From assembly GCA_016787065.1 (NCBI GenBank), contig JAEUVD010000022.1, forward strand, positions 1 to 60,660: DNA of 60,660 bases, given 5' to 3'. The stretch is from Chitinophagaceae bacterium (lineage in GTDB: Bacteria > Bacteroidota > Bacteroidia > Chitinophagales > Chitinophagaceae). The notes beneath the pieces are model-generated. The model had not been told where the DNA came from. It searched no databases and worked only from the letters and a program-made list of their open reading frames with translations. Of this stretch, positions 26,382-33,450 are shown one piece after another. The position numbers were made by a program, and so were the translations under genes. Each line of letters begins with the position of its first letter. The first letter of the stretch is position 1.

Positions 26382-27094
26382 TGCTACGCCTTTTTATAAT
26401 TTTAATGTTCTTTCTGCCAGTATCCATGCGGGCGGAAAGTAATATGATGCTCGAAAAAGCGAATCAGGTCTATCATAATAAAAATTATTCAGAAGCCATT
26501 CATTTGTATTCGCAACTATTGTCGGATGGTTATGAACATGAAGTACTATATTATAATTTAGGTAATGCTTATTACAAAACGGGTAAAACCGGTTTAGCCA
26601 TTTGGTGTTATAAGAAGGCTTTATCTATTCATGAAAATAATCTTTATTCAGACAATCTTGCTCTTACTGAAAAGAAAATATCGAATCCTATTCCAACACT
26701 GAAAGAGATTTTTTTTGTACGATGGTGGAGGAGTGTGTTAGCATTACAGAGTTCAAATGGTTGGGCGATGTGGGCTTTAATTCTTTTTTTAGGCTCAATA
26801 ATGCTTATGATACTTCGCAAGTTAGGAAAATGGCAGGGTGGAAATTTAGTTCCAACTATTGGATTGTTAGCTTGTTCATTTGCACTTTTACTTTCATATA
26901 GTGTGCACAGCATGAAATCGCATGCAATTATTATTGAGAATACTATGTTCAACGGTAATGACAGAACCCAATCTGGAGGTATAAGTGAAGGTATAGAAGT
27001 TACTATACAAAGTAAAGGTAAAACGCAAGCACTGGTTAGTTTGCCCGATGGTCGGGTTGGGAGTGTTCCGTTAGAATGTTTACGAGAATTATAA
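26378..27094 (+). CDS. batE: BatE-family TPR/SH3 protein
   Basis: 238 aa. A signal peptide (LRLFIILMFFLPVSMRA) leads to a TPR pair (NKNYSEAIHLYSQLLSDGY, YYNLGNAYYKTGKTGLAIWCYKKAL), two membrane segments (about 125-143 and 155-178) and a C-terminal SH3-like domain (GIEVTIQSKGKTQALVSLPDGRVGSVPLECL). That order is the BatE layout. It overlaps batD by 4 nt and follows it in the same operon, which supports both names. It presumably acts with BatD at the inner membrane. rpiB converges on its end after 16 bp. Confidence 0.88.
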   Translation: MMLRLFIILMFFLPVSMRAESNMMLEKANQVYHNKNYSEAIHLYSQLLSDGYEHEVLYYNLGNAYYKTGKTGLAIWCYKKALSIHENNLYSDNLALTEKKISNPIPTLKEIFFVRWWRSVLALQSSNGWAMWALILFLGSIMLMILRKLGKWQGGNLVPTIGLLACSFALLLSYSVHSMKSHAIIIENTMFNGNDRTQSGGISEGIEVTIQSKGKTQALVSLPDGRVGSVPLECLREL

Positions 27095-27110
27095 TGGCGT
27101 TAGTTCATAC

Positions 27111-27542
27111 TTAGTTACAAGCAATTTTATTCACTCGGTTTAAATGGCGGCCACCTTCAAAAGGGGTAGATAAAAAAGTATCAACCATAGCAATACAAGC
27201 ATCAATAGCTGCAAATCGAGCAGGCAACCCAAGTATATTAGCATCATTATGTTGACGAGCTAGCGCTGCTATTTCATTCATCCAACAAAGCGCTGCACGA
27301 ACGCCTTGATGTTTGTTCGCTGTGATGCAAACACCATTGGCACTTCCGCAAATCAGAATTCCAAAATCAGCTTTTTTATTTTCAACATCCGAAGCAACAG
27401 GATGCGCATAATCGGGATAGTCGACACTTTCATGATGATCGGTGCCATGATTTATAACCGTATGTCCGATCGATTCTAAGTGCGTTACGATGGCTTGTTT
27501 GTGTTCAACACCGGCATGGTCGTTTCCAATAGAAATAATCAT
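27111..27542 (-). CDS. rpiB: Ribose 5-phosphate isomerase B
   Basis: 143 aa, normal length. It interconverts ribose-5-phosphate and ribulose-5-phosphate (pentose phosphate pathway), cytosolic. Family motifs: SIGNDHAGVEHK with the substrate-binding Asp-His, DYPDYAH, and the active-site loop ILICGSANGVCITANKHQG carrying the catalytic Cys, then RAALCW and ILGLPAR. The GSANG loop has Ala where many members have Gly. The -7 box is 4 nt from the ATG. The flippase gene begins upstream on the same strand and ends 27 bp before this start. Confidence 0.93.
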   Translation of the reverse strand: MIISIGNDHAGVEHKQAIVTHLESIGHTVINHGTDHHESVDYPDYAHPVASDVENKKADFGILICGSANGVCITANKHQGVRAALCWMNEIAALARQHNDANILGLPARFAAIDACIAMVDTFLSTPFEGGRHLNRVNKIACN

Positions 27543-27546
27543 GATG

Positions 27547-27554
27547 CGAAAGTA
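27547..27554 (-). promoter_or_regulatory. Possible -7 box (TACTTTCG) of rpiB
   Basis: Minus-strand TACTTTCG, one mismatch to TAnnTTTG, 4 nt before the ATG at 27542. It lies inside the short gap after the flippase gene. Confidence 0.45.
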
Positions 27555-27569
27555 ATGGATTTCCGAAAA

Positions 27570-29099
27570 TTACAATTCCGACATTTTATAACCGCCTTTG
27601 AAAATTTTACCTGATAAAATAGTTTGTATGAGATGACTAAAATCGGGCGAAATTTTGAAAAGGTAGGCTAAGGTGGTAAATAACATAAGAGAAGCACTTC
27701 CGCGTAGAACTATATTCAATAAAGAATTCATAAACATGTGATGTTGAACCAGATGAAATTCGGGAACAAAATAAAATGTAAAGAATACGGCCACGGTAAT
27801 TAAACAGATGCTGGCATAGGAAGCACTAAAACAATGAAATTTGAATTTTCGATAAATTAAAAGGGTTTTCAAAATGTTGAAAAAAAGAACGGAAAACAAT
27901 ACCCCCCAAGCGGCGCCGGCAATTCCTAAGGAAGGAATGAGGAGCATATTCAGAATAACACCAAGCAGCATAGAAAGGAAGCTGAAGTAAACATTCGTTT
28001 TAAAAAACTGCGATTGGATGAGTAATTCAGAATTTAATCCGAAGGCCATATCGAGTAAGCGAGCTATTGTAATTATATACAACACCGACTTCGCCGATTG
28101 ATAAGATGGAGGTAACAGGCTAAAAATAGCATCCACATTGCAAAGCAGCGCAACAGCAAGTAGGCAACCAATGAGAAATAAATTGAGAGAAATAGACTTG
28201 TGTAATTGTTTTAGTTCTTGCCATTCTTCATTAATAATTTTACTACGTAGAATTGGATGTGAAATAATGGCTACTGCACGATAGGGAATATTTACCAGGT
28301 TCCCTAGAATTTGTGGTCTTAAATAAATAGCAAGTTGCGCTAGTCCTAAATAGGCTGGCAGCATCAGACTATCCACAAAAATCATAAGATTGGTGGTAAG
28401 AACAAGCATAACCATATACAGGGAATACACTAATTCCTCCTTAACTACGGAGGACTTTTGGTTCCAATACGATTTAATATTTCCAAAGGAAAAATCATGA
28501 ATTCCAATATTATAAAAGAGCAGCAATAAAAAGGGGACTAGGTAAATAGTGATAAAAATCCACGACATGGAGGCGTAGGATAATACTTTATAGAAAATCA
28601 GAAGGAACGAAATAATAATCAGAATGCGGTAAAGAATCTCACGAATAAAAGAGGGAAAAGCAGTACGAAATTTAGACAAACTGAACATTTCTAAGTATTG
28701 ATACAAGGAATAAATCAATACTAATGGAATGATCAGGTAATAAAACTGGTAAAATAAAACAGACTTATTTCCGTAGAATGCTTTGATTTCATTTTGGAAT
28801 AAAAGGTAGAATGCAACAAAAAGTAATACCGCCAGTGAAATCAAAATTATGGAGAAGGTATGGAAACCTTTGGTTTGGGCTGAATTCCAACTTCCAGCTT
28901 GTCGTACAAGCAAATGGGGTAATCCAAGGATAGTAATTGAAGAAAAAACAACAACCAAGCTTTGAATAAGTCCGACCAAGCCTAAATATTCCGGTAGGAT
29001 AATATGTGGAAATATAAAATTTAGGAAAACCATCCCCAGCGTAACACCAATAAAATGTACTACGGTGGTTTTAAAACTTTGGCGTTTAATGATACCCAT
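27570..29099 (-). CDS. Wzx-like polysaccharide flippase
   Basis: 509 aa with roughly 12-14 hydrophobic segments over the whole length and almost no soluble domain, as in the polysaccharide-transport (PST/MVF) family. Visible cues: the N-terminal GVTLGMVFLNFIFPHIILPEYLGLVGLIQSL with the conserved GxxG turn, and the PSLGIAGAAWGVLFS segment in the C-terminal half. It probably flips an undecaprenyl-linked sugar unit across the inner membrane. It is divergent from the 29206-33402 sugar genes, which supports that role. Its -7 box is 10 nt upstream of the start. Confidence 0.85.
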   Translation of the reverse strand: MGIIKRQSFKTTVVHFIGVTLGMVFLNFIFPHIILPEYLGLVGLIQSLVVVFSSITILGLPHLLVRQAGSWNSAQTKGFHTFSIILISLAVLLFVAFYLLFQNEIKAFYGNKSVLFYQFYYLIIPLVLIYSLYQYLEMFSLSKFRTAFPSFIREILYRILIIISFLLIFYKVLSYASMSWIFITIYLVPFLLLLFYNIGIHDFSFGNIKSYWNQKSSVVKEELVYSLYMVMLVLTTNLMIFVDSLMLPAYLGLAQLAIYLRPQILGNLVNIPYRAVAIISHPILRSKIINEEWQELKQLHKSISLNLFLIGCLLAVALLCNVDAIFSLLPPSYQSAKSVLYIITIARLLDMAFGLNSELLIQSQFFKTNVYFSFLSMLLGVILNMLLIPSLGIAGAAWGVLFSVLFFNILKTLLIYRKFKFHCFSASYASICLITVAVFFTFYFVPEFHLVQHHMFMNSLLNIVLRGSASLMLFTTLAYLFKISPDFSHLIQTILSGKIFKGGYKMSEL

Positions 29100-29109
29100 G
29101 GGATGTGTT

Positions 29110-29117
29110 CAAAAGTA
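29110..29117 (-). promoter_or_regulatory. Promoter -7 box (TACTTTTG) of the flippase gene
   Basis: Minus-strand TACTTTTG, full TAnnTTTG match, 10 nt before the ATG at 29099. Confidence 0.6.
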
Positions 29118-29173
29118 GGGGTATTTTCCTGATGATAATCTAACAGTTTAGATTTAATTTAGGTAGAATTGAA

Positions 29174-29181
29174 TAGATTTG
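29174..29181 (+). promoter_or_regulatory. Promoter -7 box (TAGATTTG) of the polysaccharide gene run
   Basis: Full TAnnTTTG match, 24 nt upstream of the first ATG (29206). It is the only obvious promoter for the run of five tightly packed genes to 33402. Confidence 0.62.
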
Positions 29182-29186
29182 CCTAT

Positions 29187-29193
29187 AAGGAGG
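29187..29193 (+). promoter_or_regulatory. Unusually strong Shine-Dalgarno (AAGGAGG)
   Basis: AAGGAGG, 12 nt before the ATG at 29206. I saw no comparable sequence before the other starts I inspected, as expected in Bacteroidota, which rarely use Shine-Dalgarno pairing. It may be chance or a mark of acquired DNA. Confidence 0.45.
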
Positions 29194-29205
29194 TACTTCT
29201 GAATA

Positions 29206-29763
29206 ATGCAATTTATACAACAGGCTGTTAAGGACGTGTGGCATATAACGTTTAATGTATTTTCCGATTCTCGGGGGGCTTTTTCGCGTTTATTTTGTAA
29301 CGATGAATTCTATGAACATCTGGGCTATCGTTTAACTTTGAACCAAATAAATTTATCCGAAGCTACTCAAAAAGGTACTTTCAAAGGAATTCATTTTCAA
29401 AAAGCTCCTTTTGCCGAATATAAAATGGTTATCTGTTTGAAAGGGGTGATTCATGACTATGCAGTTGATCTGCGAGAAGGATCAAGTTCTTTTTTGCAAC
29501 ATGTTCGTGTTGAATTAGATGCAAATCGCCGTGAGGCATTGCTTTTACCACCTTATGTAGGTCATGCTTTTCAAACGCTAACAAAAGATGTTCAACTTTT
29601 ATACCTTCATTCTTCGTTCTATAATAAAGAATTTGAAGATGGTTGTAGATATGATGATCCGTTAATAAAACTGCCACTTGAATTGCCTATTTCTGAAATT
29701 TCAGAAAGAGACTTGGGATTTACAATCTTAAATCAGAATTTTACCGGATATTTCGTCACATGA
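29206..29763 (+). CDS. dTDP-4-dehydrorhamnose 3,5-epimerase-like cupin (RmlC family)
   Basis: 185 aa. The RmlC cupin pattern is present: GAFSRLF near the start, NLSEATQKGTFKGIHFQ with the active-site His, KMVICLKGVIHDYAVDLR, and PPYVGHAFQTL with the second His. The family epimerises C3 and C5 of dTDP-4-keto-6-deoxyglucose, but members in methyl- and deoxysugar pathways may epimerise only one carbon. The rmlA, B and D partners are not adjacent, and a C-methyltransferase follows, so a branched deoxysugar is as likely as L-rhamnose. The stop overlaps the next start by 4 nt (ATGA). Confidence 0.85.
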   Translation: MQFIQQAVKDVWHITFNVFSDSRGAFSRLFCNDEFYEHLGYRLTLNQINLSEATQKGTFKGIHFQKAPFAEYKMVICLKGVIHDYAVDLREGSSSFLQHVRVELDANRREALLLPPYVGHAFQTLTKDVQLLYLHSSFYNKEFEDGCRYDDPLIKLPLELPISEISERDLGFTILNQNFTGYFVT

Positions 29764-30983
29764 ATTGTAGATTTTGTAAAGCAACATTAGAATTAGAGTT
29801 TATTGATTTAATTAACTCCCCGGCCTCAAATTCATATCTAAGTAATCAACAGCTAAATGAACCGGAAATTTTTTATCCGTTAAAGGTTTTCGTTTGTGAA
29901 TCATGTTTTCTTGTTCAGATTGATGAGTATAAACGATTCGATTCTATTTTCGATAATAACTATGCTTACTTCTCAAGTTTTTCTACAAGTTGGTTAGAGC
30001 ATTGCAAAAACTATGTTGAACAAATGACTACTTTACTTAACTTGAATGAACAATCTCAAGTAATTGAAATAGCATCCAATGATGGTTATTTGTTACAATA
30101 TTTTTTACCAAAGCATATTAAGGTGCTTGGAATTGAACCAACAAAAAATACGGCGGAAATTGCCGTATTAAAAGGAATTCCGTGTATTACCGAATTTTTT
30201 GGAACAATACTCGCTCATCAGCTTCAAGAAAAGCAGATTAAAGCAGATTTGCTAATTGGAAATAATGTGTTAGCACATGTACCGGATATTGTTGATTTTG
30301 TAAGAGGCTTAAAAATTGTTTTGCAGCATGAAGGTGTGATTACTATGGAATTCCCTCATTTGTTAGAATTGGTAACGAATTCTCAATTTGACACCATCTA
30401 CCATGAACATTTTTCTTATTTGTCGTTATATACGGTAGGTAAAATTTTTGAATCTCAGGGATTGCGAATATTTAAAGTGGATAAATTAACAACACATGGA
30501 GGTTCAATTCGAATATATGCAACTCACCAAGAGTCAAAAAGATTAACAGAAGATTCTTATGAGGAAGTTTTAAAGGAGGAACTGAAGGCAGGAATGGATA
30601 ATCGTAAATATTATATTAATTTTAATGCTAAGGTAATGAAAATAAAACTCGATTTATTGAATTTCCTTGTTCAGGCAAAACTAAATGGCAAACATGTCGC
30701 AGCCTATGGAGCTGCTGCAAAAGGAAATACCCTTCTAAATTATTGCGGTGTAAAATCGGATATGATTGATTTTGTAGTGGATGCCAATCCTGTGAAACAA
30801 CGTAAATTTCTTCCTGCTAGTCATATTCCAATTGTGGGTGAAGAAGAAATTAAAAATCAAAAACCAGATTATGTGCTCATTCTCCCTTGGAATCTAAAAG
30901 ATGAGATCACAAAACAACTGCGATATATCCACGATTGGAATGGTCAATTTGTAATACCGATTCCTCATCTGGAGGTGATATAA
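29760..30983 (+). CDS. Sugar C-methyltransferase-like protein (Methyltransf_13/14 type)
   Basis: 407 aa. The N-terminal zinc-binding domain has CRFC and a second pair in FVCESCFLVQ; a SAM-binding core follows (EIASNDGYLLQYF, near residue 104; GNNVLAHVPDIVDFV), then a C-terminal domain with AAYGAAAKGNTLLNYCG. This order is that of the NDP-hexose C-methyltransferases (TylC3/NovU group), which add a methyl branch to 4-keto deoxysugars. It overlaps the preceding epimerase gene and sits 1 bp before an SDR gene, consistent with one deoxysugar pathway. The sugar itself cannot be told from sequence alone. Confidence 0.85.
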   Translation: MNCRFCKATLELEFIDLINSPASNSYLSNQQLNEPEIFYPLKVFVCESCFLVQIDEYKRFDSIFDNNYAYFSSFSTSWLEHCKNYVEQMTTLLNLNEQSQVIEIASNDGYLLQYFLPKHIKVLGIEPTKNTAEIAVLKGIPCITEFFGTILAHQLQEKQIKADLLIGNNVLAHVPDIVDFVRGLKIVLQHEGVITMEFPHLLELVTNSQFDTIYHEHFSYLSLYTVGKIFESQGLRIFKVDKLTTHGGSIRIYATHQESKRLTEDSYEEVLKEELKAGMDNRKYYINFNAKVMKIKLDLLNFLVQAKLNGKHVAAYGAAAKGNTLLNYCGVKSDMIDFVVDANPVKQRKFLPASHIPIVGEEEIKNQKPDYVLILPWNLKDEITKQLRYIHDWNGQFVIPIPHLEVI

Positions 30984-30984
30984 C

Positions 30985-31845
30985 ATGACCGTTTTAGTAA
31001 CTGGAGCTAGTGGATTTGTCGGTAGACATGTCATTAAATTTTTAAGTCAGTTTGATGTATTTATCATAGCCACTACTACTAATATTGGCAAATTGGAAAA
31101 ATTCCAATGGCCTATAAACGTTCAGTACGTTGAATATAATCTGAGATCACCTTTAGACCAATTAATTGATCAAATTGGTGTACCGGATGCATTAATTCAT
31201 TTGGCATGGCAAGGCTTACCGAACTACAAACAACAATTTCATGAATTGGAAGAGTTGCCATTTCAACAGCAATTTCTAAAACAAATGATTGCACTTGGTT
31301 GTTGTAACATAACAGTAACCGGAACCTGCATGGAGTATGGTATGCAGGAAGGTTGCCTGACGGAAGAGATGGAAGTATTTCCTCAAACGAGTTATGCTAA
31401 AGCGAAAAATAGTCTTCGATGTTATCTTGAGGATTTACAAAAGGATTACGAATTTTCCTTAAAATGGTTACGTTTGTTTTACATGTATGGAGAAGGGCAA
31501 AATCCTACTTCAATTATCCCCGCTTTGCAACGAGCCTTAGATGAAGGGCAACCTCAGTTTAATATGAGTTTAGGTGATCAAGAACGTGATTTTCTGCATA
31601 TTGACCATATAGCGGAGTATATTTGTCTTGCTTCTTTACAAACAAAAATTCAAGGAATTATTAATATTAGTAGTGGTAAACCAATTACAGTTTTAAGTTT
31701 GGTTCAACATTATCTCGAACAACGAAAACAGAATATTTCCTTAAATTTGGGCTTTTATCCTAAACCGGACTATGAGCCTCAATCTTTTTGGGGTAATAAC
31801 TCCAAATTAAAGAAAATTATACATGAATCCAATAGAAGAGTTTAA
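30985..31845 (+). CDS. NAD-dependent epimerase/dehydratase-family SDR
   Basis: 286 aa. The extended-SDR glycine motif VTGASGFVGRHV (residues 4-15) and the active-site YxxxK (SYAKAKNSL, near 135) are present, with IHLAWQG in place of the usual hydrophobic strand. The family reduces or dehydrates nucleotide sugars; here it probably reduces the 4-keto group after the epimerase and methyltransferase have acted. It starts 1 bp after the previous stop and overlaps the next gene by 23 nt, so the run is a single operon. Confidence 0.87.
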   Translation: MTVLVTGASGFVGRHVIKFLSQFDVFIIATTTNIGKLEKFQWPINVQYVEYNLRSPLDQLIDQIGVPDALIHLAWQGLPNYKQQFHELEELPFQQQFLKQMIALGCCNITVTGTCMEYGMQEGCLTEEMEVFPQTSYAKAKNSLRCYLEDLQKDYEFSLKWLRLFYMYGEGQNPTSIIPALQRALDEGQPQFNMSLGDQERDFLHIDHIAEYICLASLQTKIQGIINISSGKPITVLSLVQHYLEQRKQNISLNLGFYPKPDYEPQSFWGNNSKLKKIIHESNRRV

Positions 31846-32551
31846 GAATGAAGTAGCTCAGCGTATTGAAAGATACAGCGAAAACAAAGCATTAAAAGAC
31901 GCTGCTTCAACATTTAATGTTATTTCCAACCGAGAAAAATATTCTTATAATTTTACTTGGATGGGTAGGCCTATCATCCAATATCCACAGGATATGATAG
32001 CCATGCAGGAACTGATTTGGCGTATTCAACCTGATCTTATAATTGAAACAGGGATAGCTCACGGAGGCTCTCTTATTTATTACGCCTCCATAATGGAATT
32101 GATAGGTAAGGGGCATGTTCTTGGAATAGATATAGATATTCGTGAACACAATAGGAATGAAATCGAATCGCATGCCATGGCAAAACGGATTAGTATGATT
32201 CAAGGATCTTCTATTGATCAATCTATTGTACAACAGGTTAAGGAATTTGCTGCTACCTACAACACGATTATGGTATGTTTAGATTCTAATCACACACATG
32301 AACACGTTTTGAAGGAGTTAGAATTCTATGCTCCCTTTACTTCATTAAATAGTTATTGCGTTGTGTTTGATACTATTGTAGAAGATCTTCCTAAAGGTAT
32401 GTATGACAGACCATGGGATGTTGGGAATAATCCCAAAACCGCTGTTTGGGAATACCTTAAATCTCATAATGAATTTGAGATTGACCATTCTATCGATAAT
32501 AAATTACTTATTAGCGTTACCCCGGAAGGGTATTTAAGAAGAATAAGTTAA
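31823..32551 (+). CDS. CmcI/rhamnosyl O-methyltransferase-family protein
   Basis: 242 aa. DLIIETGIAHGGSLIYYASIM is the SAM-binding motif of the CmcI (cephalosporin hydroxylase) family, followed by VLGIDIDIREHNR and IMVCLDSNHTHEHVLKEL, where acidic residues bind metal. Members in polysaccharide loci are thought to O-methylate sugars. The ATG lies within the last codons of the SDR gene (23-nt overlap). The following glycosyltransferase starts 2 bp after its stop. Function by context only: methylation of a sugar in the surface polysaccharide. Confidence 0.83.
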   Translation: MNPIEEFKNEVAQRIERYSENKALKDAASTFNVISNREKYSYNFTWMGRPIIQYPQDMIAMQELIWRIQPDLIIETGIAHGGSLIYYASIMELIGKGHVLGIDIDIREHNRNEIESHAMAKRISMIQGSSIDQSIVQQVKEFAATYNTIMVCLDSNHTHEHVLKELEFYAPFTSLNSYCVVFDTIVEDLPKGMYDRPWDVGNNPKTAVWEYLKSHNEFEIDHSIDNKLLISVTPEGYLRRIS

Positions 32552-32553
32552 AT

Positions 32554-33402
32554 ATGGAACCTCTGGTTTCTGTTGGTATTCCAACTTACAATCGGCCATT
32601 AAGCTTGGCGAAATGCTTAGATGCTTTACTAGCTCAAAGTTATCATAACCTTGAAATTATTATTTCTGACAATGCAAGTACCGATCAGGAAGTGAATCGT
32701 ATAATTCAACAATATACATTGATGGATTTTCGTATACGTGCTATTTTACAACCGGTGAATATTGGGGGCGAAAACAATTTTAGTTTTGTTTATAATGAAG
32801 CCAAGGGAGAGTATTTTATGTGGATGGCAGATGATGATTATTTTGAACCTAATTACATTCAAACTTGTGTTTCTTTTCTTCAAAATAATTCGGATTATTT
32901 TCATGTTAGCGGCTTATGTAAGTATTATGATGGTGCTACGTTGGTGGATGTAACCAGTTTTCCAACGATCGGTTCAAACCATCCGGTATTTCGGGTGTTT
33001 CATTATTTTCTTTATGTTAGAAAAAATGGAATTTTTTATGGCGTGTTTCGCTTTCATAAAAAAGAAAAAACTCCTATCTCAAATCGTATTGGATCGGATT
33101 GGTCATTTATAGGCCGGCAAGCATATCGTGGAAAATTGAAAGTGCTCGATAGTACTTTTTATTCAAGAAGCTTAGCCGGTGTAAGTAGTAATCGAGAAGC
33201 AATGGTGAGACGATGGAAACTTAATAGTTGGAAAAAGTATGCATTTGAATTATTTGCAGTCAAGCACGTTGCTTTAGAATCTTTTGTAGAAATTAAGAGT
33301 TCTTTTCTTCGATTTTTTTTACAAGTTTTGTTAGCTATCATTTTAACCTTCAAATTTTTGGTAAATTCCGTTCAAAAACGGTTCAATCCGTCCTATTACT
33401 AA
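32554..33402 (+). CDS. Family 2 glycosyltransferase
   Basis: 282 aa. The GT-A fold is clear: VSVGIPTYNRPLSLAKCLDALL at the N-terminus, IIISDNASTDQE (nucleotide-binding Asp) and MWMADDDYFEPNY, the DxD-like metal site near residue 90. A C-terminal hydrophobic helix (FLRFFLQVLLAIILTFKFLV) likely anchors it to the inner membrane. It probably adds one sugar to the lipid-linked repeat unit exported by the divergent flippase. It ends the sugar operon; the next gene has its own promoter 20 bp past the stop. Confidence 0.9.
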   Translation: MEPLVSVGIPTYNRPLSLAKCLDALLAQSYHNLEIIISDNASTDQEVNRIIQQYTLMDFRIRAILQPVNIGGENNFSFVYNEAKGEYFMWMADDDYFEPNYIQTCVSFLQNNSDYFHVSGLCKYYDGATLVDVTSFPTIGSNHPVFRVFHYFLYVRKNGIFYGVFRFHKKEKTPISNRIGSDWSFIGRQAYRGKLKVLDSTFYSRSLAGVSSNREAMVRRWKLNSWKKYAFELFAVKHVALESFVEIKSSFLRFFLQVLLAIILTFKFLVNSVQKRFNPSYY

Positions 33403-33421
33403 GTAAAAGGAACAATTTTTT

Positions 33422-33429
33422 TACATTTG
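33422..33429 (+). promoter_or_regulatory. Promoter -7 box (TACATTTG) of the T9SS cargo gene
   Basis: Full TAnnTTTG match, 21 nt before the ATG at 33451. The in-frame TTG at 33427 lies inside this box, which excludes that longer start. Confidence 0.68.
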
Positions 33430-33450
33430 CCATTCATTAAAAGATATATT

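Noticed and set aside
33427..33450. Longer start (TTG) for the T9SS cargo gene
   Set aside because: It falls inside the TACATTTG promoter box; the ATG at 33451 begins a proper signal peptide.
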